The notes below the pieces were generated by a model, which worked only from the letters and a program-made list of their open reading frames with translations, ran no database searches and had not been told where the DNA came from. From Neobacillus thermocopriae (GTDB taxonomy: Bacteria; Bacillota; Bacilli; Bacillales; Cytobacillaceae), in the NCBI RefSeq assembly GCF_010975035.1, contig NZ_JAAIUV010000026.1, positions 1 through 45,516 on the forward strand: a stretch of DNA of 45,516 nt, given 5' to 3'. This document shows positions 1 to 7,856 of this stretch, piece by piece; positions within the stretch are counted from its first letter, which is position 1; every line of letters begins with the position of its first letter. The translations under genes and the position numbers were made by a program.

Positions 1-91
1 AGAAGCAAGCTTCTATTGGTCCGCTCGACTTGCATGTATTAGGCACGCCGCCAGCGTTCGTCCTGAGCCAGGATCAAACTCTCCAAAAAAG
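1..91 (-). rRNA. 16S ribosomal RNA, 5' end (partial)
   Basis: The reverse complement contains the universal 16S start region (GAGAGTTTGATCCTGGCTC, then GACGAACGCTGGCGGCG and ACATGCAAGTCGAGCGGAC), running off the left edge of the window. The mature 5' end is put near position 91 by analogy with Bacillus 16S genes, which begin a few bases before GGAGAGTTTGATCC. The gene is transcribed leftward, away from lysS and in the same direction as most genes here. An rRNA operon after lysS is also the B. subtilis arrangement. Confidence 0.97.
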
Positions 92-170
92 TTGATTAGC
101 TCATAAAATTAACGTTGGCTTCGTTTCAATAGAAACGAATATTGTGATTATTGACGTTTTTGTTTGTTTA

Positions 171-185
171 GTTTTCAAAGAACAA
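171..185 (-). promoter_or_regulatory. rrn leader boxA-like antitermination element
   Basis: On the minus strand the rRNA leader reads TTGTTCTTTGAAAAC, the usual Bacillus pre-16S boxA-like sequence where Nus factors load on the nascent rRNA. It lies between promoter P2 and mature 16S. A small hairpin (GTCGC/GCGAC, 194-209) precedes it. Confidence 0.75.
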
Positions 186-215
186 TTCACTCTGTCGCTC
201 AAGCGCGACTTTTTT

Positions 216-244
216 ATTATATCAAGTCATTAACCCAAAGTCAA
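216..244 (-). promoter_or_regulatory. rrn promoter P2 (sigma-A)
   Basis: Minus strand: -35 TTGACT (239-244), 17-bp spacer, perfect -10 TATAAT (216-221). A/T-rich sequence upstream could act as an UP element. This is the promoter closest to the 16S gene. Confidence 0.88.
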
Positions 245-298
245 TAACTTTTTTATCTTTTGTTTTTAAAAGTTTGTTGTCTTGCAACAACAGATATT

Positions 299-327
299 AA
301 TATATCATCATAAACGATCCTGCGCAA
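299..327 (-). promoter_or_regulatory. rrn promoter P1 (sigma-A), upstream of P2
   Basis: Minus strand: -35 TTGCGC (322-327), 17-bp spacer, -10 TATATT (299-304). Tandem promoters are typical of several Bacillus rrn operons; this one is a weaker match than P2. Confidence 0.6.
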
Positions 328-400
328 TAGCTTTTTTATATTTTTATCGCCAAATCCCAAAGTTGTAATTTTCACTCACTTTAGTTCTTACTTATTGTCA

Positions 401-435
401 AAAAAGCCTTCCTGAAATATTTTCTGGAAGGCTTT
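401..435 (-). terminator. Intrinsic terminator after the membrane protein gene
   Basis: A 10-bp stem AAAGCCTTCC/GGAAGGCTTT closes a 13-base loop and is followed on the minus strand by a run of T. It starts right after the stop codon of the membrane protein gene and insulates it from the rrn promoters. Confidence 0.85.
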
Positions 436-436
436 A

Positions 437-979
437 TTACATATTTGATTTTTCCTTTTTTGGCCAAATCGTGTAACTAAAACTAATGATAAAATCGATT
501 ATTAAAATCATGGTCCATGTTTTAATTAGACTTAGTAAGCTTTCTGTTCTTGAAGGTTCTCCAATTAACCATACCATTAGATACAATAATGAACATCCAA
601 TGAACCATGCAAGAAGATGACGAAACCATCCTATTCTTTCTATTTTTGCATGTTCAGATCCATATTTTGGTGCCATTTTTGGTTTGGCACCGCCTGCCAA
701 CCAATAAGCAAATCTTTCATCCGCCCACTTTATCATTCGATGGCCAAAGACAATAGTCACTCCAATATAAATAGCTGCTAAACCATGGAATGTATTGGCT
801 GTAGCTCCATTTTTTATATCCATAACAGTAACTATAATTAATAATAAATCAATTAGTGGTGTACTTAGCAGTAAAAATCCCCCGAGCTTTTTTAATTTTA
901 ATATATATCTAAAGAATAAACCTGATATAACAAAAATCCAAAAACCAATTTCAGCAGCCACGATAAACCAACCAATCAT
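437..979 (-). CDS. Five-helix integral membrane protein of unknown function
   Basis: The 180-residue protein is very hydrophobic. Helices are visible at about residues 2-23, 33-54, 64-82, 117-140 and 152-172, with a basic tail (KKEKSNM) and a charged loop at about 95-116 containing KPKMAPKYGSEHAK. The start is well supported by GGGAGG just upstream of the ATG. It is transcribed divergently from a TetR-family regulator, with only 42 bp between the start codons, and has its own terminator, so it is probably that regulator's target. I do not recognise the family and see no catalytic motif. Regulator-pump pairs often look like this, but the protein is short for a classic transporter. The gene is not part of the conserved lysS-rrn block of B. 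subtilis, so it is probably accessory. Confidence 0.8.
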   Translation of the reverse strand: MIGWFIVAAEIGFWIFVISGLFFRYILKLKKLGGFLLLSTPLIDLLLIIVTVMDIKNGATANTFHGLAAIYIGVTIVFGHRMIKWADERFAYWLAGGAKPKMAPKYGSEHAKIERIGWFRHLLAWFIGCSLLYLMVWLIGEPSRTESLLSLIKTWTMILIIDFIISFSYTIWPKKEKSNM

Positions 980-1009
980 TCGTTACCTCCCTTTTTTAAT
1001 ACAATAAGT

Positions 1010-1015
1010 TATAAT
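1010..1015 (+). promoter_or_regulatory. -10 box of the tetR promoter, implying a leaderless mRNA
   Basis: A perfect TATAAT lies at 1010-1015, with six bases between it and the ATG at 1022. Transcription would then start at or within a base or two of the A of the ATG. No good -35 hexamer is visible at 16-18 bp spacing; that stretch is the complement of the divergent gene's ribosome binding site. Confidence 0.5.
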
Positions 1016-1021
1016 GAAAAT

Positions 1022-1612
1022 ATGCCAAAAATAGTTGACCATGAAAAACAGAAACAAATTGTCGCTGAAGCAGCCATAAGAGTTATTAAGAGGGAAGGTA
1101 TAGAGCAGGCAACTGTCAGAAACATTGCGAAGGAGGCGAATTTGTCGGTAGGTTCACTGCGACATTATTTTTCAACCCAATCAGAACTCTATGCCTTTAC
1201 AATGAACTTTGTTTCAGAAAGAGTAAAACAAAGAATAAAACGGATGAATTTTGATGGTCCCCCAATTGTAGTAATAAAAAATCTATTAAAGGAATTTATT
1301 CCATTAAATGAAGAAACCCGCGTTGAAATGGAGGTTTGGCTTGCTTTTACAACAAAAGCACTTGTCGATCCATACTTACAACCTTTAAGTGAGAAAGTTT
1401 ATGAAGAATTAAAATTTGTCATGAGTTATATTATTGAGAAACTCATTCAAAATGGTTTAACAAAACCACATATTAATCAAGACCTTGAAACGGATCGGCT
1501 ATACGCATTAATTGACGGACTAGCCATGCATATCATTATGCATCCAGATAAGATTTCATCCGATCAAGTGGATTTAATTATCGAACACCATCTTCAGACC
1601 CTCTGTAAATAG
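1022..1612 (+). CDS. TetR/AcrR-family transcriptional regulator, possibly leaderless
   Basis: The 196-residue protein has the TetR N-terminal DNA-binding domain at about residues 8-55: helix EAAIRVIKREG, then ATVRNIAKEANLS, then the recognition segment VGSLRHYFSTQSELY. The remaining ~140 residues are the ligand-binding and dimerisation part typical of the family. The N-terminus (MPKIVDHEKQ) closely resembles Bacillus TetR proteins of the PksA type, which supports this ATG. No Shine-Dalgarno precedes it: a TATAAT box at 1010-1015 ends only six bases before the ATG, so the transcript may begin at the start codon. It is divergent from the membrane protein gene and probably represses it and itself. 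The ligand is unknown. Confidence 0.88.
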   Translation: MPKIVDHEKQKQIVAEAAIRVIKREGIEQATVRNIAKEANLSVGSLRHYFSTQSELYAFTMNFVSERVKQRIKRMNFDGPPIVVIKNLLKEFIPLNEETRVEMEVWLAFTTKALVDPYLQPLSEKVYEELKFVMSYIIEKLIQNGLTKPHINQDLETDRLYALIDGLAMHIIMHPDKISSDQVDLIIEHHLQTLCK

Positions 1613-1644
1613 TTAAGTAGAAATGTCATTATTAAACTTAACTA
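1610..1644 (+). terminator. Weak hairpin at the end of tetR
   Basis: TAGTTAAG/CTTAACTA form an 8-bp stem with a 19-base loop, starting at the tetR stop codon. There is no proper T run after it (TTCGTTTCCC), so terminator function is doubtful. Confidence 0.3.
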
Positions 1645-1703
1645 TTCGTTTCCCAACAAATCGGTTTCTGCGGCGGTTAAAGGGTCAAGATAAATAAATT
1701 GAT

Positions 1704-1720
1704 ATTACATATTATGTAAT
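1704..1720. promoter_or_regulatory. 17-bp palindrome, possible operator
   Basis: ATTACATA-T-TATGTAAT is a perfect inverted repeat around one central base. It sits in the ~220-bp gene-free gap between tetR and the lysS terminator. Its size fits a dimeric repressor such as TetR, but no similar palindrome is seen in the tetR/membrane-protein promoter region, so the assignment is open. The rest of the gap shows no gene. Confidence 0.3.
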
Positions 1721-1833
1721 GCAAGATGTGATTTGATGAGCACTAGTGAAGGGGGGGAAAAAGAAAGCACTCGACAATGAGAGATATGTGCTAGACCATT
1801 TTCATAGTTGGATTTTAATTCCTTATCTTATAA

Positions 1834-1860
1834 AAAAAGTGCCGAAGATCGGCACTTTTT
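1834..1860 (-). terminator. Bidirectional terminator after lysS
   Basis: AAAAAGTGCCGA and TCGGCACTTTTT form a perfect 12-bp stem with a 3-base loop. It is A-rich before and T-rich after on both strands, and lies 13 bp past the lysS stop. It could serve lysS and also rightward transcription from tetR. Confidence 0.88.
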
Positions 1861-1873
1861 CATTAGGTTTATT

Positions 1874-3376
<1,503 letters not shown>

Positions 3377-3488
3377 TCAATTAATTATGTAAAACGCATG
3401 AAACATCGCGCAAGTACCAATGACAGCATACTTCTATTATTTTACACAAATCAATGTATTCAGACATCAAAATCGTAAATTAATACAA

Positions 3489-3517
3489 TAAAAACTGCCA
3501 GTCATTCCACTGGCAGC
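3489..3517 (-). terminator. Terminator of the folP-dusB operon
   Basis: CTGCCAGT/ACTGGCAG stem with a 6-base loop; on the minus strand it is followed by TTTTTATT. It separates the folate/dusB operon from lysS. Confidence 0.85.
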
Positions 3518-3576
3518 TTAACAAGTAAACAAAAATATTATAGGAAATGATATTTTTATTGTCAAATCATCCTACT

Positions 3577-4569
3577 TCAACCGACATTAGCTTCTCTTGC
3601 TTCAACTTCAGCAACTAATTCATTTAACAGAGTTACTAATTGGTCTCGAGTATGACACTCATTAATAGCATTTCGTACTTTTGCATTACCACGTATACCT
3701 TTTAAATACCACGCAGCATGCTTACGCATTTCCCTAACCGCAATATCCTCATTTTTCAATGCAATCAAGCGATCCAAATGAAGGATACAAACATCGATTT
3801 TTTCTCGAACAGATGGTTCACCTATTAACTCGCCTGTTTCTAAATAGTGTACTGTTCGATAAATCATCCATGGATTTCCAAGTGCAGCCCGGCCAATCAT
3901 AACGCCGTCAACACCTGTTTCATCCAGCATTCGTTTTGCATCCTGTGGCGTACGAACATCTCCATTTCCAATAACAGGAATATTCACTGACTGTTTTACT
4001 TCTCGAATAATATCCCAGTTGGCTTTGCCCTCATACATTTGAACACGGGTACGTCCATGGAGAGCAACTGCCTTACCACCAGCACGCTCAACCATCTGTG
4101 CATTCTCAACTGCGTAAATATGATCATCATCCCAGCCCATTCTCATTTTTACGGTAACTGGTTTTTCAACAGCATCAACGACGGCAGATACCATTTCATA
4201 AATTTTATTTGGATCAAGCAGCCATTTCGCTCCTGCATCACACTTCGTTATTTTCGGTACAGGGCAACCCATATTAATATCAATAATATCGGCATTTGTA
4301 TTTTTATCGACAAATTTAGCAGCTTCAACCAGCGTTTCTTTTTCCCCACCAAAGATTTGCAAGCTTAATGGCTTTTCACGCTCATCAATATAAAGCATAT
4401 TCAATGTTTTTTCATTATTAAATACAATCCCTTTATCACTAACCATTTCAGCACATACTAATCCAGCTCCAAACTCTTTAACCGTTAAACGGAACGCAGA
4501 ATTACAAACACCGGCCATTGGTGCTAAAACGACTGGATTTTTAATCTCAACGTCGCCAATTTTTAACAT
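3577..4569 (-). CDS. dusB: tRNA-dihydrouridine synthase B
   Basis: This FMN enzyme reduces uridines in the D-loop of tRNA. The protein is a TIM barrel opening with NPVVLAPMAGVCNSAFR, carrying the catalytic-cysteine motif NMGCPVPKITK near residue 100, then VKMRMGWD, the phosphate-binding VIGNGDV and IGRAALGNPW, and a C-terminal helical tRNA-binding domain. The start is the ATG at 4567-4569, preceded by a near-ideal AAAGGAGG at 8-base spacing; an upstream in-frame extension overlaps the end of yazB and has no binding site. At 330 residues it matches the B. subtilis protein (YacF). It is the last gene of the folP-folB-folK-yazB-dusB unit. Confidence 0.95.
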   Translation of the reverse strand: MLKIGDVEIKNPVVLAPMAGVCNSAFRLTVKEFGAGLVCAEMVSDKGIVFNNEKTLNMLYIDEREKPLSLQIFGGEKETLVEAAKFVDKNTNADIIDINMGCPVPKITKCDAGAKWLLDPNKIYEMVSAVVDAVEKPVTVKMRMGWDDDHIYAVENAQMVERAGGKAVALHGRTRVQMYEGKANWDIIREVKQSVNIPVIGNGDVRTPQDAKRMLDETGVDGVMIGRAALGNPWMIYRTVHYLETGELIGEPSVREKIDVCILHLDRLIALKNEDIAVREMRKHAAWYLKGIRGNAKVRNAINECHTRDQLVTLLNELVAEVEAREANVG

Positions 4570-4597
4570 CCAGTTAACCTCCTTTTCTTTTTTAATA

Positions 4598-4798
4598 TTA
4601 AAGAACAAGGTCCTCTTTCGTTATTTTTAAAGATTGAATAATTCTTTCAAGTAAATCATCAGTAGGTAGACGATTCCCTCGCTCAATCTCTCCTAATATT
4701 GAAACTGACACTCCCAGTTTCTTTGAAAAACCTTCCTGTGTATAGCCTTTTAATTTTCGATAGGCTCGAATACGTCTTCCCAATTTATCCGCTTCCAT
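4598..4798 (-). CDS. yazB: Small XRE-family helix-turn-helix protein (YazB-like)
   Basis: A 66-residue protein that is almost entirely one Cro/CI-type HTH domain: RRIRAYRKLKGYTQEGFSKK, then LGVSVSILGEIERGN as turn and recognition helix, then LPTDDLLERIIQSLKI. Its start has AAGGAG seven bases upstream and lies 49 bp inside the end of folK, an unusually long overlap between two functional genes. A small HTH gene occupies the same place in B. subtilis. Targets are unknown; it may bind DNA near the folate operon, but nothing in the sequence proves this. Confidence 0.85.
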   Translation of the reverse strand: MEADKLGRRIRAYRKLKGYTQEGFSKKLGVSVSILGEIERGNRLPTDDLLERIIQSLKITKEDLVL

Positions 4799-5277
4799 AC
4801 TCTGACTCCTTCTTTATCAGGTAATTCATTGATCCATTCTTCAAGTGATTTATCCATACCCGAAAGTTGAAAATCAGGATTTATTTCATAAAGTGGAATC
4901 AAAACGAATGCTCGCTGAAGCATTCTTGGGTGCGGAATAGTAAGATTCTTTGTTTTCATATTTTCTTGATTATAGGTCAAAATGTCAAGGTCAATAGTCC
5001 GCGGCCCCCACTTTATTTCTCTTTTCCTTCCAAGTTCAGTTTCTATTGTTAAACACCTGTCCAGTAATTCCATAGCCTCTAAAGCCGTGTTAACCTCAAT
5101 TACCATGTTTAAAAATAAATCCTGTTCTTCGTAACCAACAGGATCTGTTTCATACAAAGAAGAGAAATTTACCAATTGGATATCCTCATCTTTTATCAAA
5201 CATTTTATCGCTGTCAATATATTATCATAACGGTTTCCCATGTTAGAGCCAAGGGCAATTAATGCTTTATTTCCCAC
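4750..5277 (-). CDS. folK: 2-amino-4-hydroxy-6-hydroxymethyldihydropteridine diphosphokinase
   Basis: FolK transfers pyrophosphate from ATP to 6-hydroxymethyl-7,8-dihydropterin, making the substrate of dihydropteroate synthase (FolP). Visible hallmarks are the N-terminal ALIALGSNMGNR, VNTALEAMELLDRCLTIE, and the family signature WGPRTIDLDIL with the metal-binding aspartates, followed by IPHPRMLQRAFVLIPL. The start codon is GTG (5275-5277), with AAGGAG at 9-base spacing lying in the last codons of folB. The 175-residue length is typical. The 3' end overlaps yazB by 49 bp. Confidence 0.95.
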   Translation of the reverse strand: MGNKALIALGSNMGNRYDNILTAIKCLIKDEDIQLVNFSSLYETDPVGYEEQDLFLNMVIEVNTALEAMELLDRCLTIETELGRKREIKWGPRTIDLDILTYNQENMKTKNLTIPHPRMLQRAFVLIPLYEINPDFQLSGMDKSLEEWINELPDKEGVRVWKRINWEDVFEPIEN

Positions 5278-5279
5278 TT

Positions 5280-5639
5280 TTATCTTCTCCTTGTAATTTC
5301 TACCGCAACCGATTGGTAATGCCCCGGAATTGGTGGATCGGGTTTAATTACTTTTATCGTTACCTCCGATACTAAAGGAAACCCATCCAAAACAGCCCCG
5401 GCTATTTTTTCAGCCACTGTTTCAACTAATTTATATGGCTTACCCTCTACAATTTCTTTGCAAACCTGGTATAACTCACCATAGTGAACAGAGTATTCTA
5501 GTTCATCGGTTTGTCCAGCTTTTTTTAAATCCACCACCACCATTAAATCTACTTTAAAGCGCTGCCCTAACGCGTTTTCCTCTGGAAATACACCGTGATA
5601 ACCATAAAACTCCATTCCATTTACAAAAATTTTATCCAA
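5280..5639 (-). CDS. folB: Dihydroneopterin aldolase
   Basis: FolB cleaves 7,8-dihydroneopterin to 6-hydroxymethyl-7,8-dihydropterin and glycolaldehyde, the step before FolK. The protein shows MEFYGYHGVFPEE, the conserved GQRFKVDL, the tyrosine/glutamate segment VHYGELYQVCKEI, the lysine region KLVETVAEKIA, and the tail KPDPPIPGHYQSVAVEI. I choose the TTG at 5637-5639 as start: it gives MDKIFVNGMEFYGYHG, matching B. subtilis FolB, and follows AAGGTGAT. A GTG three codons upstream overlaps that binding site. The gene overlaps the end of folP by 8 bp, indicating translational coupling. Confidence 0.95.
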   Translation of the reverse strand: MDKIFVNGMEFYGYHGVFPEENALGQRFKVDLMVVVDLKKAGQTDELEYSVHYGELYQVCKEIVEGKPYKLVETVAEKIAGAVLDGFPLVSEVTIKVIKPDPPIPGHYQSVAVEITRRR

Positions 5640-6468
5640 TAGGATCACCTTTTCCGTTCAGAGCATCCATCATTTTAGCCATTCGGCTCATTTCCTTCAC
5701 ATCATGAATACGGATTATTTGGCACCCTTTTTGAATGCCATAGCATACAGTAGCCCCTGTACCTTCCATTCTCTCATGAACAGGGAGATTTAAAGCCTGT
5801 CCGATCATTGATTTTCGAGATGTTCCTAGCAGGACAGGATAACCGAGCATGACAAGCTTGTCTAAATTTTGCATCATTAACAGGTTCTCCTGATAATCTT
5901 TTGCAAAACCAATACCCGGATCTAAAATAATATTTTCATCCTTCACCCCTGCCTTTTTTACAATGGCAATACTTTCGTATAGATCATTTAATACATCTCT
6001 AATAAAAAATGAATAATTTCGATCCTTTCGGTTATGCATGAGAATGATCGGCACATTGTATTTTGCTGCAACAGCACCCATTTGATCATCTGCCTTAGCT
6101 CCCCATACATCATTTATAATATGAGCACCAGCTTCAATAGCTCTTCTTGCTGTTTCTGCTTTATATGTATCGATGGATATGGGCACCTGAACATGTTTTG
6201 ATACTGCTTCGATAATTGGGATTACCCGCTTTAACTCTTCCTCTACAGAAACTGGTTCAAATCCCGGCCGAGTAGACTCGCCACCAATATCAATAATATC
6301 GGCACCATTGGCCACCATTTCTTTCGCGCGCTCCACAGCTAAATCTACTCTGTTATATTTTCCCCCATCTGAAAATGAATCCGGCGTAGCGTTCAAAATC
6401 CCCATAATTATCGTTTTTTTACTTGTATCCAACGTATAGGGACCGCATTTGATCGTATATTCCTTCAT
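5632..6468 (-). CDS. folP: Dihydropteroate synthase
   Basis: FolP (the sulfonamide target, sul) joins hydroxymethyl-dihydropterin pyrophosphate to p-aminobenzoate. The TIM-barrel protein has the two family signatures: MGILNATPDSFSDGG near residues 22-36 and ADIIDIGGESTRPGF near 58-72. Further on are ISIDTYKAE, INDVWG, LMHNR, DPGIGFAK, and GTSRKSMIG with the C-terminal IRIHDV. ATG 6466-6468 follows GGGAGG with good spacing. In B. subtilis this gene sits behind pabB-pabA-pabC; here those genes are absent and folP is first in the operon, behind a repeat element and a cysK terminator, so it needs its own promoter (candidate at 6529-6537). Confidence 0.96.
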   Translation of the reverse strand: MKEYTIKCGPYTLDTSKKTIIMGILNATPDSFSDGGKYNRVDLAVERAKEMVANGADIIDIGGESTRPGFEPVSVEEELKRVIPIIEAVSKHVQVPISIDTYKAETARRAIEAGAHIINDVWGAKADDQMGAVAAKYNVPIILMHNRKDRNYSFFIRDVLNDLYESIAIVKKAGVKDENIILDPGIGFAKDYQENLLMMQNLDKLVMLGYPVLLGTSRKSMIGQALNLPVHERMEGTGATVCYGIQKGCQIIRIHDVKEMSRMAKMMDALNGKGDPIG

Positions 6469-6528
6469 CCATTATCCTCCCATGCTGCATAAATCAATCA
6501 TATTTGAAATTGTACCATAGTTTTTAAT

Positions 6529-6537
6529 ATTATATCA
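6529..6537 (-). promoter_or_regulatory. Candidate extended -10 promoter for the folP operon
   Basis: Minus strand TGATATAAT fits the extended -10 pattern TGnTATAAT. No convincing -35 hexamer is present. A second extended -10-like sequence, TGGTACAAT, lies a little downstream. A promoter is expected here because the cysK terminator lies upstream. Confidence 0.45.
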
Positions 6538-6547
6538 GAAAAGTGGA

Positions 6548-6693
6548 AGACCCTGGTCAGCTGTGCATAGCCTCCTCCCACGCTTTCTTGCGATGCTATG
6601 CTGCTGGAGCATTCCTTATAGTGGCCTCCAATTGGGATATAGGAAACACGAAGAGATGAAGAGATTCGATGTTGAGATATTGACTTATCGTAA
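6548..6693 (+). repeat. Dispersed structured repeat, copy A
   Basis: This non-coding stretch matches copies at 7857-8066 and 42240-42391. Shared blocks include GTGGCCTCCAA, ATATAGGAAACACGA and GATTCGATGTTGA. It holds a hairpin GCATAGC (6565-6571)/GCTATGC (6595-6601) whose arms differ from the other copies but still pair. CCTCCTC follows the left arm directly. This copy has an extra ~8 bases (a TTGA-flanked duplication) near its end and lacks the right terminal segment of copy B. It lies where pabB-pabA-pabC are found in B. subtilis, between the cysK terminator and the folP promoter. Open frames across it look spurious. Confidence 0.75.
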
Positions 6694-6764
6694 AAAGACA
6701 GAAGGCTTCTTACCGAGGCTTGAGATAGACAGTTCTCGGATTATAAACAATCTTCTAACTTTAA

Positions 6765-6800
6765 TAAAAAAGGGACATCCAGCAGTTGCTGGTGTCCCTA
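6765..6800 (-). terminator. Terminator of cysK
   Basis: A long stem on the minus strand pairs GGGACACCAGCA with TGCTGGATGTCCC, with one bulged base, and is followed by TTTTTTATT. It starts just after the cysK stop codon. Confidence 0.92.
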
Positions 6801-6807
6801 TAACTTA

Positions 6808-7737
6808 TTATTCAGCATCATATTGGTATAATGGGGTACTTAAATATCGTTCACCATTGTCTGGAATAACCGCAAGTACCTTTTTACCTCTTCCTAATTG
6901 CTTAGCTACTTTTAATGCCGCAGTGATCGCTGCTCCAGAAGAAATACCGCCAAGAATCCCTTCTTCTCTCGCCGCACGGCGTGATGCATTAAAAGCTTCC
7001 TCTGTGCTAACTTGGATGACTTCATCATAAATATCTGTATTTAATGTATCAGGAACAAAGCCTGCTCCAAGGCCTTGAAGCTTATGCGGACCTGGTTTTC
7101 CACCTGAAAGAACTGGAGAATCCTGTGGCTCCACTGCATAAATTTTAATATTCGGGAACTTTTCGCGAAGAACGCTTCCTGCACCAGAAATTGTCCCTCC
7201 TGTACCAATACCAGATACAAACGCATCTAGATGATCCATTTGTTCTACAATTTCTTTACCTGTCGTTCTTCTGTGAATTTCAGGGTTTGCTTTATTCTTA
7301 AATTGTTGTGGCATGAAATACCCTTTTTCTGCTGCTAGTGCTTCTGCTCTAGCAATGGCACCCTTCATTCCCTCAGGTCCCGGAGTTAATACTAGTTCAG
7401 CACCATATGCACGAAGAAGGTTTCGTCTTTCTAAACTCATAGTTTCAGGCATAACAAACACAGCACGGTAGCCCTTTGCAGCGGCAACCATCGCCAACCC
7501 GATTCCTGTATTACCGCTGGTTGGTTCGATAATCGTATCTACACCTGGTTTAATCAAACCTTGTTCTTCCGCTGCTTCAATCATCGCTAATGCAATACGA
7601 TCTTTTACACTGCTTCCAGGGTTAAAGTATTCAAGCTTTAAAAAAACTTCTGCACTGTCTTCATCTACTAATCTGTTTAATTTGACAATTGGCGTTTGGC
7701 CAATTAAATCGGCAATTGAATTAGCAACACGAACCAT
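6808..7737 (-). CDS. cysK: Cysteine synthase (O-acetylserine sulfhydrylase)
   Basis: CysK makes L-cysteine from O-acetyl-L-serine and sulfide using PLP. The 309-residue protein has the PLP-lysine motif [11 protein letters not shown] (Lys45), the substrate loop [11 protein letters not shown], the phosphate-binding [10 protein letters not shown], and the C-terminal GISSGAA. The start is ATG 7735-7737 with AGAGGTG upstream, giving [13 protein letters not shown] as in B. subtilis; the longer in-frame extension covers the promoter and is not expected to be translated. It is a single-gene unit with its own sigma-A promoter and terminator. In Bacillus cysK is normally controlled by CymR, whose activity CysK itself modulates. 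Confidence 0.97.
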   Translation of the reverse strand: MVRVANSIADLIGQTPIVKLNRLVDEDSAEVFLKLEYFNPGSSVKDRIALAMIEAAEEQGLIKPGVDTIIEPTSGNTGIGLAMVAAAKGYRAVFVMPETMSLERRNLLRAYGAELVLTPGPEGMKGAIARAEALAAEKGYFMPQQFKNKANPEIHRRTTGKEIVEQMDHLDAFVSGIGTGGTISGAGSVLREKFPNIKIYAVEPQDSPVLSGGKPGPHKLQGLGAGFVPDTLNTDIYDEVIQVSTEEAFNASRRAAREEGILGGISSGAAITAALKVAKQLGRGKKVLAVIPDNGERYLSTPLYQYDAE

Positions 7738-7764
7738 ATAGGCACCTCTATTCCGAGTATTTTT

Positions 7765-7776
7765 ATTGGATTTATA
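7765..7776 (+). promoter_or_regulatory. Possible CymR-type operator in the cysK leader
   Basis: ATTGGATTTATA lies between the cysK -10 box and its ribosome binding site and resembles the ATTGGAATT core I remember for CymR sites. It is one short partial match, given from memory of the motif, so this is tentative. Confidence 0.25.
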
Positions 7777-7779
7777 AAC

Positions 7780-7809
7780 AATGTACCAATGATCACCTGG
7801 TTTTGTCAA
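7780..7809 (-). promoter_or_regulatory. cysK promoter (sigma-A)
   Basis: Minus strand: perfect -35 TTGACA (7804-7809), 18-bp spacer, -10 TACATT (7780-7785). The start codon is ~43 bases downstream. A perfect inverted repeat TTTTACA-N7-TGTAAAA (7813-7833) ends just upstream of the -35 and could bind a regulator. Confidence 0.8.
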
Positions 7810-7856
7810 TCATTTTACAATAAAAATGTAAAAATTGTTTGAATTTATAAAGAAAA

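Noticed and set aside
6563..7030. 155-codon plus-strand open frame over repeat copy A and the end of cysK
   Set aside because: It runs across the cysK terminator and antisense through cysK, has no ribosome binding site, and no sensible protein character.
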